From JAGXOF01 sp046545575 (GTDB taxonomy: Bacteria; Chloroflexota; Dehalococcoidia; SZUA-161; SpSt-899), in contig JBKGZM010000025.1 in NCBI GenBank assembly GCA_046545575.1, forward strand, positions 1-24,746: 24,746 nucleotides of DNA, written 5' to 3'. The notes below the pieces were generated by a model. It was given only the letters and a program-made list of their open reading frames with translations. It was not told where the DNA came from and did no database searches. Made by a program: the position numbers and the translations under genes. Every line of letters starts with the position of its first letter. Position 1 is the first letter of the stretch. This document shows positions 6,565-12,856 of the stretch, piece by piece.

Positions 6565-8300
6565 AGCCCGGCTTTGCTTTGCACAGATGTTTTGACCCTG
6601 TCTTTGAAATCCTCCAGCGAGAGTGACTTCAGGTTCTCCCCGTTACGGAGCCTGGCAGTAACTGTTGAGCTTTCAACTTCGCTGTCGCCAATTACCAGCA
6701 TATACGGTATCTTGGCAAGCTGTGCTTCCCTGATCTTGAGATTCATCCTCTCGTTTCGCTGATCGATTTCAACACGGATGGAATCCTGTCTGAGATTATC
6801 GGCTATTTGCTGTGCATAGTCAATATGCCGGTCGGTGATCGGAATGACCCTCACCTGCACGGGGGCAAGCCACACGGGGAAGGCCCCACCGTAGTGCTCG
6901 ATGAGGCAGGCGAAGAATCGCTCCATGCTGCCCAGGACGGTGCGGTGGACCATCACTGCCATGTGCTCCTGCCCGTCTTCGCCGATGTAGCTGACGCCGA
7001 ATCTCTCCGGCAGGTTGAAGTCCACCTGGATGGTGGGACCCTGCCAGGTCCTGCCCAGGGCGTCTCTCAGCGAGATATCGATCTTGGGGCCGTAGAAGAC
7101 CCCTTCTCCGGGGTCCTCCTCATACTCCAGCCCCAGATAATTCAGTGCTCGCTGAAGAGTACTGGTCGCCGTTTCCCAATCTTCAAGGGTTCCGGTATAC
7201 TTATCCGGCCGGGTTGCCAGCATGATGGCGTATTCCTGAAAGTCAAATGATTCCAGCATAAACTGTGCAAGTTTCACCACGCTGACTATCTCATCCTCAA
7301 GCTGGTCGGGCCGGCAGAAGATATGGGCATCATCCTGGGTGAATCCGCGAACTCTGCTCAGGCCATGGAGCGTGCCGGAGCGCTCCCAGCGGTAGACTGT
7401 GCCCAACTCGCCCCAGCGAAGCGGCAGTTCCCTGTAACTTCGAAGCCTCGATTTGTACATCAGGATATGGAAGGGACAATTCATTGGCTTGACCACGTAT
7501 TCCTGCCCTTCAAGGTCCATTGGCGAATACATGCTCTCCTTGTAGTACTCGAGGTGGCCGCTCTGCTTCCACAGATCGACCTTGGCGACGTGGGGGCTGT
7601 AAACGATGTCATAACCCCTTTTCAAATGCTCGTTACGCCAGAAGTCCTCTATCAGTCTGCGGATCGTAGCACCCCTTGGATGCCAGAAAATGAGTCCCGG
7701 CCCGGCCTCATCGTGGACGCTGAAGAGGTCCAGTTCACGGCCCAGCTTTCTGTGGTCTCTCTTGGCCGCCTCTTCCAGCATTTGCAGGTATTCGGAGAGT
7801 TCCTTCTCGGTTTCGAAGGCGGTACCGTATATGCGTTGGAGCATCGGCCTGTGCTCATCTCCCCGCCAGTAGGCCCCGGCGATGCTCAGCAGCTTGAATG
7901 CCCCTATTTCCCCTGTTGAATTCACATGTGGTCCGCGGCATAGATCGGTGAAAGACCCTTGTTTATACACCGAGATTGTCTCTTCATCCATATCCTCGAT
8001 CAGCTCCAGCTTGTATGGCTGCGAGGCAAATATCTCACGGGCTTCCTCTTTCGTCACTTCGTCTCTTGTGAAAACGACGTCGCTGTCGACTATCTCTCTC
8101 ATCTTTTCCTCGATCGAGCTGAGATCGTCGGGGGTGAGATTACGAGGGAGCTCGAAATCATAGTAGAATCCGTCTTCGGTTGCCGGGCCAATGCCGAATT
8201 TCACGTCGGAGAACAGTGATTGAACCGCTTCCGCCATGATATGAGCGGCGGAGTGGCGCATGGTCTCCAGTTTTACAGTATCCTTTTGCTCCTGTTTCAT
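6561..8300 (-). CDS. thrS: Threonyl-tRNA synthetase without TGS domain
   Basis: Charges tRNA-Thr and edits mis-acylated serine. The start chosen is ATG 8300 with AAAGGAA about 8 nt upstream; the open frame runs on to 8408, but those residues are unlike ThrRS. The 579-residue product begins almost directly in the editing domain (RHSAAHIMAEAV, SFTDLCRGPHV: the HxxxH and C...H sites). The usual N-terminal TGS domain of about 60 residues is therefore absent. The catalytic core has the zinc ligands Cys in MNCPFHILM, His in DDAHIF and His in HMAVMVHRTVLGSMERF. The C-terminal anticodon domain begins near PVWLAPVQVRVIPI. It heads the infC-rpmI-rplT-pheS block, 59 nt before infC. Confidence 0.95.
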   Translation of the reverse strand: MKQEQKDTVKLETMRHSAAHIMAEAVQSLFSDVKFGIGPATEDGFYYDFELPRNLTPDDLSSIEEKMREIVDSDVVFTRDEVTKEEAREIFASQPYKLELIEDMDEETISVYKQGSFTDLCRGPHVNSTGEIGAFKLLSIAGAYWRGDEHRPMLQRIYGTAFETEKELSEYLQMLEEAAKRDHRKLGRELDLFSVHDEAGPGLIFWHPRGATIRRLIEDFWRNEHLKRGYDIVYSPHVAKVDLWKQSGHLEYYKESMYSPMDLEGQEYVVKPMNCPFHILMYKSRLRSYRELPLRWGELGTVYRWERSGTLHGLSRVRGFTQDDAHIFCRPDQLEDEIVSVVKLAQFMLESFDFQEYAIMLATRPDKYTGTLEDWETATSTLQRALNYLGLEYEEDPGEGVFYGPKIDISLRDALGRTWQGPTIQVDFNLPERFGVSYIGEDGQEHMAVMVHRTVLGSMERFFACLIEHYGGAFPVWLAPVQVRVIPITDRHIDYAQQIADNLRQDSIRVEIDQRNERMNLKIREAQLAKIPYMLVIGDSEVESSTVTARLRNGENLKSLSLEDFKDRVKTSVQSKAGL

Positions 8301-8343
8301 GTGCTGTATTCCTTTTTTGTGTAAGCATGAATGCTTCACTGGG

Positions 8344-8373
8344 ATTTTAGCAGTACTTGCTTGCCTGTTGCAA
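8344..8373 (-). promoter_or_regulatory. Probable thrS promoter
   Basis: On the minus strand TTGCAA (8373-8368) and TAAAAT (8349-8344) are spaced by 18 nt. This predicts a start near 8337 and a leader of about 37 nt before the ATG at 8300. I see no T-box leader. Confidence 0.5.
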
Positions 8374-8390
8374 CATTGCTCTCGGTGGCA

Positions 8391-8420
8391 TTGTCCATTC
8401 CTGCCCAAATCTGGTATACT
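8391..8420 (+). promoter_or_regulatory. Promoter of tRNA-Glu
   Basis: TTGTCC (8391-8396) and TATACT (8415-8420) are spaced by 18 nt. Start is predicted near 8427, about 29 nt before the tRNA 5' end. It is divergent from the thrS promoter. Confidence 0.6.
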
Positions 8421-8455
8421 TGTAGCTGTTGTGCTCCAGAGCGACCTGATTGCGT

Positions 8456-8531
8456 GGCTCCATCGTCTAGCGGTCTAGGATATCGGCCTTTCAAGCCGGG
8501 GACAGGGGTTCGAGTCCCCTTGGAGCCACCA
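8456..8531 (+). tRNA. tRNA-Glu (anticodon TTC)
   Basis: A complete cloverleaf can be drawn by hand. The acceptor stem is GGCTCCA/TGGAGCC, the anticodon arm TCGGC-CTTTCAA-GCCGG has TTC at the anticodon, and the T arm is GGGG-TTCGAGT-CCCC. Discriminator A8528 is followed by a genomically encoded CCA (8529-8531). The 73-nt body has a short variable loop, as expected for Glu. It lies alone between the divergent thrS gene and the convergent fpg gene, with 2 nt between the CCA and the fpg stop. Confidence 0.96.
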
Positions 8532-8533
8532 TC

Positions 8534-9346
8534 TCATTCCCTCTGACAGTTCGGACAGAAGTTCGTTATACGGCGACTTACCTCTATCTGAGAAATGGTT
8601 GTGCCACACACAGGACAGGGAGTTCCGCCCTTTCTATGAACCTTGAGGAAGTCGCGGATTTCCACAGCAGTGTCATCCTTCATCCGCTCCGACAATATTT
8701 CAACAGCTTCCTTGAGAACAGACCGCGTGGCCTGGTACAGTGACCGTTTTTCCTCGTCGGCAAGGCTTTTCTGGGCCCGGTGCGGATGGATTCCGGAGGC
8801 GAAGAGGATTTCGTCGGCGTAGGCATTGCCGATTCCCTGGACGAATGTGTCTTTTATCAATATGTTCTTTATCCTGCCCCTGTATCTCCCGAGCCTGTCC
8901 TTGAAGACCTCCTCTGTCAGGTCGTCGTTAAGGACGTCGGGGCCCATCTCATCCCAATGCGGGATGGAGGACAGCTGCCCCTCTTCCACAAGATAAACTC
9001 TGCCCATGGAGTCGGGGTCGAGGTATGTGAGCTGTTTGGAATTCTCCAGATGGAAGATCAAGCACGTGCCGAAGCGATACTGTTGTCCTGCGTCGCAGTA
9101 CTGGAACCTGCCGGAGAGCATGGGGTGAATGACAATGATCCGCTTCGACGCCAGCCTAAAGAGCAGGAATTTCCCTCTCCTGTCTATCTGGCTGAGACGG
9201 TCTCCTATCAGCGTATTTCTAAATTCCTGCGCTGGAGGCCTCTGGATTACACGAGGTTGTGAGACCTCGACCTCTGTCATCCCGACGTTGGTGAGTTCGG
9301 GATTGAGGATGTTTTTGACTGCTTCCAGATCAGGTAATTCAGGCAT
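8534..9346 (-). CDS. mutM: Formamidopyrimidine-DNA glycosylase (Fpg/MutM family)
   Basis: A bifunctional base-excision repair enzyme that removes oxidised purines such as 8-oxoguanine and nicks the abasic site. The N-terminal MPELPDLEAV gives the catalytic Pro2 and Glu3. Lys59 in RRGKFLLF matches the conserved beta-hairpin lysine. VQGIGNAYADEILFASGIHP is the helix-two-turn-helix. The C-terminal zinc finger uses Cys244, Cys247, Cys264 and Cys267 (CPVCG ... FCPNCQ). Two spots differ from the classic Fpg pattern: ELPDLEAV for ELPEVETV, and HPMLSGR for H-x-GMTGR. A Nei-like substrate range is therefore possible. The ATG at 9346 has no Shine-Dalgarno and a -10 box only 7 nt upstream. Confidence 0.9.
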   Translation of the reverse strand: MPELPDLEAVKNILNPELTNVGMTEVEVSQPRVIQRPPAQEFRNTLIGDRLSQIDRRGKFLLFRLASKRIIVIHPMLSGRFQYCDAGQQYRFGTCLIFHLENSKQLTYLDPDSMGRVYLVEEGQLSSIPHWDEMGPDVLNDDLTEEVFKDRLGRYRGRIKNILIKDTFVQGIGNAYADEILFASGIHPHRAQKSLADEEKRSLYQATRSVLKEAVEILSERMKDDTAVEIRDFLKVHRKGGTPCPVCGTTISQIEVSRRITNFCPNCQRE

Positions 9347-9353
9347 CGGTTAG

Positions 9354-9359
9354 ATTATA
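9354..9359 (-). promoter_or_regulatory. -10 box of fpg, leaderless position
   Basis: TATAAT on the minus strand ends 7 nt before the A of the fpg ATG, where transcription would normally begin. The matching -35 (TTATTT at 9382-9377, 17-nt spacer) is weak. No Shine-Dalgarno is present, so a leaderless mRNA is likely. Confidence 0.5.
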
Positions 9360-9374
9360 TCACTGTTGAGATGC

Positions 9375-9380
9375 TAAAAT
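9375..9380 (+). promoter_or_regulatory. -10 box of rluD, leaderless position
   Basis: TAAAAT ends 6 nt before the GTG start of the pseudouridine synthase gene and shares the 40-bp divergent gap with the fpg promoter. A poor -35 candidate, TTAGAT at 9350-9355, lies 19 nt upstream. No Shine-Dalgarno precedes the GTG. Confidence 0.4.
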
Positions 9381-9386
9381 AAGCTG

Positions 9387-10301
9387 GTGAGCGATATCGT
9401 AGAATTAGTAGTCGATGAGGGAGGGAGCCGGCTGGACCGGTACATAGCGGAGCATTCCGAATTGTCTCGCTCACATGTTCAAAAACTGATCAACGAGGGG
9501 AATGTCCTTGTGGATGATATGTTGGCAAAGGCAAGTCAGAAGGTCAACGCTGGCGAGAGAATCACCGTGAGAGTGCCCCCTCCCCTCCCCACCACCATCA
9601 CCCCCGAGAACATCCCCCTCAACATCATCTATGAAGACGGCGACGTGATGGTCATCGACAAGCCGGCCGGACTAACCGTCCATCCTGCGGCAGGCCATCG
9701 CTCAGGCACGCTGGTCAACGCTATCCTCGCGCACTGCCCGGATATCGAGGTCAAAGGTTCAACAAGGCCCGGAATCGTGCACAGGCTGGATAAGGATACA
9801 TCCGGACTCATAATGGTGGCCAAAAACGACGCAGCCCATATCAGTCTGGCAGGACAGATAAAGAGACGGAGTATTACCAAGGCCTATCTGGCTCTGGTCA
9901 AAGGCCACCTGACGCCAAAAGAGGGGCTGATCGAGGCCCCTATAGGTCGTCACCCAAAGGACCGAAAGCGTATGGCAGTCGTTTCCAAGGGAAGGGAAGC
10001 CACCACGTCATACCGGGTTAAGGAATACCTGGGTGACTATACCCTGGTTGAGGTCTACCCCAAGACAGGACGCACACATCAGATCCGCGTCCATCTTTCG
10101 TCGATTGGCTATCCGGTGGTTGGGGATACCACCTACGGCAAGAGATCGCACCTCGTTGAGCGGCACTCCCTTCATGCTCACCGTCTCGGCTTTAAGCTAC
10201 CTTTAACGAAAGAGTACATGGAGTTTGAGTCGGAGTTGCCCGCCGATCTCGAACTGGCTCTACAGCTAATTAGAGAGGAGAAAACAGAGTGGCGAAAGTA
10301 G
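9387..10301 (+). CDS. rluD: Pseudouridine synthase, RluA/RluD family
   Basis: Converts uridine to pseudouridine in RNA, most likely in 23S rRNA if it is a true RluD. The 304 residues hold an N-terminal S4 RNA-binding domain (about 12-75: LDRYIAEHSELSRSHVQKLI) and the catalytic domain. GIVHRLDKDTSGLIMVAKN contains the catalytic Asp. VEVYPKTGRTHQIRVHLSSI and GYPVVGDTTYG follow, as in the family. GTG 9387 was chosen because it directly precedes the S4 domain; an ATG slightly upstream is out of frame and quickly terminated. The gene overlaps mnmA by 13 nt, suggesting one transcript for two RNA-modification enzymes. RluD versus RluC/A specificity cannot be settled from motifs. Confidence 0.9.
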   Translation: MSDIVELVVDEGGSRLDRYIAEHSELSRSHVQKLINEGNVLVDDMLAKASQKVNAGERITVRVPPPLPTTITPENIPLNIIYEDGDVMVIDKPAGLTVHPAAGHRSGTLVNAILAHCPDIEVKGSTRPGIVHRLDKDTSGLIMVAKNDAAHISLAGQIKRRSITKAYLALVKGHLTPKEGLIEAPIGRHPKDRKRMAVVSKGREATTSYRVKEYLGDYTLVEVYPKTGRTHQIRVHLSSIGYPVVGDTTYGKRSHLVERHSLHAHRLGFKLPLTKEYMEFESELPADLELALQLIREEKTEWRK

Positions 10302-11335
10302 CGGTAGCCATGAGTGGGGGGACGGACTCGTCAGTGGCTGCTCTTCTCCTCAAGCAGCAGGGCCACAGCGTTTTCGGCATCACGATGCAGATTCAATCCG
10401 ATGAGAGCGCAGACAGGACAATCGAGGATGCAAGAACTGTCGCCGATGCATTGCAGATACCGCACCATGTTGTCGACCTGCAAGAGACCTTCGCTGACAG
10501 CGTGATCAGGCCCTTTTGCCTGGCCTATGTCCGGGGAGCTACCCCCAACCCCTGTATCCTGTGTAACTATTATGTCAAGTTTGGGGCATTGCTCACGAAA
10601 GCGAGGGCGCAGGGCGCGGAGCTTATGGCCACTGGTCACTATGCCCGTGTAGGAAAACTGGGAGAGCGGTATCTCCTCAGGAAGGGTGTAGATGCTGCGA
10701 AGGACCAGTCTTACTTCCTGTATATGCTGCGTCAGCACCAGTTAGCACAGGTTCTCATGCCACTGGGCGACCTGACCAGAGTTGAGGTTGAGGAAGCCGC
10801 TCAACGGGAAAATCTCCCGGTTCGCGCTTCCGAGAGCCAGGACATATGCTTCATCCCCGGCAACGACTATGCTGCCTTTGTGGAAGGGCAATATCCCAGT
10901 GCCTCTGCGCCGGGGCCTATTGTTGACCGCGAGAACAATCTCCTCGGCGAACATGAGGGGATATTGCACTACACCATCGGGCAGCGCCGTGGACTGGGCA
11001 TCTCGGCCTCGGATCCGCTTTACGTGGTGGGGATAAAACCGGAGACGAATACCATAGTTGTGGGTCCCAAGGGAGAGGTTTACAGCAGTGAACTCGTGGC
11101 CAGCGATTTAAACTGGATCGCTGTGGAGGAACCTCGTTCTCTTTCAGTTAACGCGAGAATACGGTATGCTCAGCGGGAGACGAAGGCATTTGTAGAGCCA
11201 TTGGAGGATGGCGGGGTCCATGTGCGGTTTGATAAGCCGCAGATGGCTGTTGCTCCGGGGCAGTCGGTCGTGTTCTATGATGGGGATGTGGTGGTGGGTG
11301 GGGGGAGGATTGTGAAAATCGGTCTTCCTGTGTAA
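10289..11335 (+). CDS. mnmA: tRNA-specific 2-thiouridylase MnmA
   Basis: Transfers sulfur to U34 of tRNA-Lys, -Glu and -Gln, the wobble position of the tRNA-Glu(TTC) encoded at 8456. The ATP pyrophosphatase loop is MSGGTDSSVAALLLKQQGH, with Thr where most members have Val. The first catalytic cysteine lies in NPCILCNYYVKFG and the second in SQDICFIPGNDY. ATGHYARV, KDQSYFLYML and HYTIGQRRGLGI are further MnmA signatures. At 348 residues it is slightly short but complete. GTG 10289 has a GAGAGGAG sequence upstream inside rluD. No separate sulfur-donor gene is adjacent. Confidence 0.95.
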   Translation: MAKVAVAMSGGTDSSVAALLLKQQGHSVFGITMQIQSDESADRTIEDARTVADALQIPHHVVDLQETFADSVIRPFCLAYVRGATPNPCILCNYYVKFGALLTKARAQGAELMATGHYARVGKLGERYLLRKGVDAAKDQSYFLYMLRQHQLAQVLMPLGDLTRVEVEEAAQRENLPVRASESQDICFIPGNDYAAFVEGQYPSASAPGPIVDRENNLLGEHEGILHYTIGQRRGLGISASDPLYVVGIKPETNTIVVGPKGEVYSSELVASDLNWIAVEEPRSLSVNARIRYAQRETKAFVEPLEDGGVHVRFDKPQMAVAPGQSVVFYDGDVVVGGGRIVKIGLPV

Positions 11336-11426
11336 TTGCGGGTCATTTTAGTCTGATCCTTGCGCAAAGGGTTTCCTATAATCGTTAAGTAGTGGTAGAA
11401 TACTTTCAAACGGAATTGAAAGGCAG

Positions 11427-11903
11427 ATGATGTTCGGGAAAAAACAAGAAGAGGAAACGATAATCTACTCGGATAAGCGGGTCCGGGTTACAGACAAAAG
11501 GATAATTGTCGGTGCAGGCATGTACCCAACCAGATACCGCATGTCGGATATAGTATTTGTCTCCAAAAGTGTACACCCTCCCAAGCGCCTAACTGGTATC
11601 ATTGTTATTCTCCTGGGAATTGCCATATTGGGCACGGTGCCAGTTTGGTTACCCGTAGTTGAATCAACCATCGCTTCAATGAAAGATATTGTCTTGATAG
11701 CGGGCATTGCACTGGGAGCGATTGTTCTTGGAATTGGCATATGGGATATCGCGACCGTTAAACCTACTTTTGCTGTAATGCTCAGCAATCGAAATGGGGT
11801 GGTTGAAGAGGCATTTGTCTCAAAAGATGAAGCGTATATTGAACGGCTTGTGGACGTGATGAAGAGAGCGTGTACGGAGCATGGGCGTGTGGAGGCAAGA
11901 TAA
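11427..11903 (+). CDS. Small membrane protein, DUF6232-like, unknown function
   Basis: A 158-residue protein. Its N-terminal soluble part (1-52) has the pattern IYSDKRVRVTDKRIIVG followed by YRMSDIVFVS. Two transmembrane helices follow (about 54-74 and 86-106), then a soluble tail (TFAVMLSNRNGVVEEAF). This layout resembles DUF6232 proteins, which have a PH-like beta-sandwich around two helices; the assignment is tentative. The start is ATG 11427, with another ATG directly behind; AAAGG lies upstream. A TATAAT at 11377-11382 could be its -10, but no good -35 is seen. It stands between mnmA and the zinc-ribbon gene. Confidence 0.75.
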   Translation: MMFGKKQEEETIIYSDKRVRVTDKRIIVGAGMYPTRYRMSDIVFVSKSVHPPKRLTGIIVILLGIAILGTVPVWLPVVESTIASMKDIVLIAGIALGAIVLGIGIWDIATVKPTFAVMLSNRNGVVEEAFVSKDEAYIERLVDVMKRACTEHGRVEAR

Positions 11904-11930
11904 CGTTGCTCTTCTATGGGAGAACTGCTA

Positions 11931-11959
11931 TTGCACTATGATTTTAAAAGTTGTACAAT
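11931..11959 (+). promoter_or_regulatory. Promoter of the zinc-ribbon gene
   Basis: TTGCAC (11931-11936) and TACAAT (11954-11959) are spaced by 17 nt. The predicted start near 11966 leaves a leader of about 190 nt before the ATG at 12157. The leader holds no credible gene. Confidence 0.5.
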
Positions 11960-12156
11960 ATGGGAAATGCGCAACTCCTAAGTATATGGCTCTCGATGTG
12001 GGTTCGGTTCCTCAATAAACACCAATTTACACGCACGGCGAGAACAGCTCTTGGCAGTCTGTTTACTTTCCCCGGCAGTATCCTTGGAAGGACCTCGATC
12101 CCCATAGAGTCTCAGGGTTGTATGGCATGTTTTCGGAAATAAAAGGAGGAGGTCCG

Positions 12157-12444
12157 ATGGCCTTTGAGGACAAAACTTTAGTGTGTCGGAGTTGTGGGAA
12201 GGAATTCACGTTCACCGCCGGGGAACAGGAGTTCTATAGCTCGCGTGGGTTCCAGGAACCTAGTCACTGCCCGGAGTGTCGTGCCGCCAGGCGGCGTGAG
12301 CGCTCTGGCGACCGGGGGCCGCGTGTGATGCACAAGGCAATATGTGCATCTTGCGGCGCGGAATGCGAGGTTCCCTTCGAGCCGCGGGGTGACCGACCGG
12401 TATATTGTAGCGAGTGCTTTGCCTCCATCAGAAACAACCAGTAA
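12157..12444 (+). CDS. Zinc-ribbon protein (two CxxC pairs plus CxxC-x17-CxxC)
   Basis: A 95-residue protein with two zinc-binding modules. The first uses Cys10/Cys13 and Cys38/Cys41 around TAGEQEFYSSRGF, as in small zinc-ribbon proteins. The second uses Cys63/Cys66 and Cys84/Cys87, exactly the CxxC-x17-CxxC spacing with PVYCSECF at its end. A basic linker (RAARRRERSGDRGPR) joins them, suggesting nucleic-acid contact, but no function is known. The start is ATG 12157, because a very strong AAAGGAGGAGG lies 5 nt upstream; the frame also has an ATG at 12118 without such a site. Similar proteins are widespread in Chloroflexota and candidate phyla. Confidence 0.88.
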   Translation: MAFEDKTLVCRSCGKEFTFTAGEQEFYSSRGFQEPSHCPECRAARRRERSGDRGPRVMHKAICASCGAECEVPFEPRGDRPVYCSECFASIRNNQ

Positions 12445-12559
12445 GTAATATTAGGCACTCAAAACTGGCAACCGTCAAGCGCTTAGCATCAAGAGCTGAA
12501 GCCTGAACGCTGGGCTTTACCGAGCGTCGATAGCGTGGGATTTATCACGGAGAAAACAC

Positions 12560-12853
12560 GTGAATATTGGAGTTTTGTGTGTCAATCTTCGTATGCCCGA
12601 GAACGCTTGCCTCAAGGACAAACGCCGAGTGCTGAGTTCGATTACGTCCCGAATCAAGGGCAAGTTCAACGTCTCGATCGCTGAGATCGATCATCAGGAC
12701 TCGTGGCAATTTGCCAGTGTTGGGATCGTTTGTGTAAGCAACAATGGACGCCATGCCGACGAGACCCTTTCCAAGGTTCTAAACTCTATTGAAGCAAGCA
12801 GGCAGGATGTCGAGATACTTGACCACACCGTTGAGATACTGTCTGCTTCATAA
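12560..12853 (+). CDS. ylxP: DUF503 / YlxP family protein
   Basis: A 97-residue protein whose entire length fits DUF503. It begins NIGVLCVNLRMPENACLKDK, followed by RRVLSSITSRIKGKFNVSIA, then EIDHQDSWQFASVGIVCVSN. In Bacillus, YlxP is encoded near infB-rbfA and is thought to act in ribosome assembly; here it is not in that operon. GTG 12560 has ACGGAG about 8 nt upstream. Its stop lies 3 nt before the helicase gene, so the two are probably cotranscribed. Confidence 0.9.
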   Translation: MNIGVLCVNLRMPENACLKDKRRVLSSITSRIKGKFNVSIAEIDHQDSWQFASVGIVCVSNNGRHADETLSKVLNSIEASRQDVEILDHTVEILSAS

Positions 12854-12856
12854 CCT

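Noticed and set aside
8301..8408. N-terminal extension of thrS to 8408
   Set aside because: The extra 36 residues are Cys/His-rich and unlike ThrRS, the thrS promoter falls within them, and ATG 8300 has a better ribosome site.
11951..12142. 63-codon open frame in the leader of the zinc-ribbon gene
   Set aside because: No ribosome binding site and no recognisable pattern; its ATG lies within the predicted promoter -10 region.
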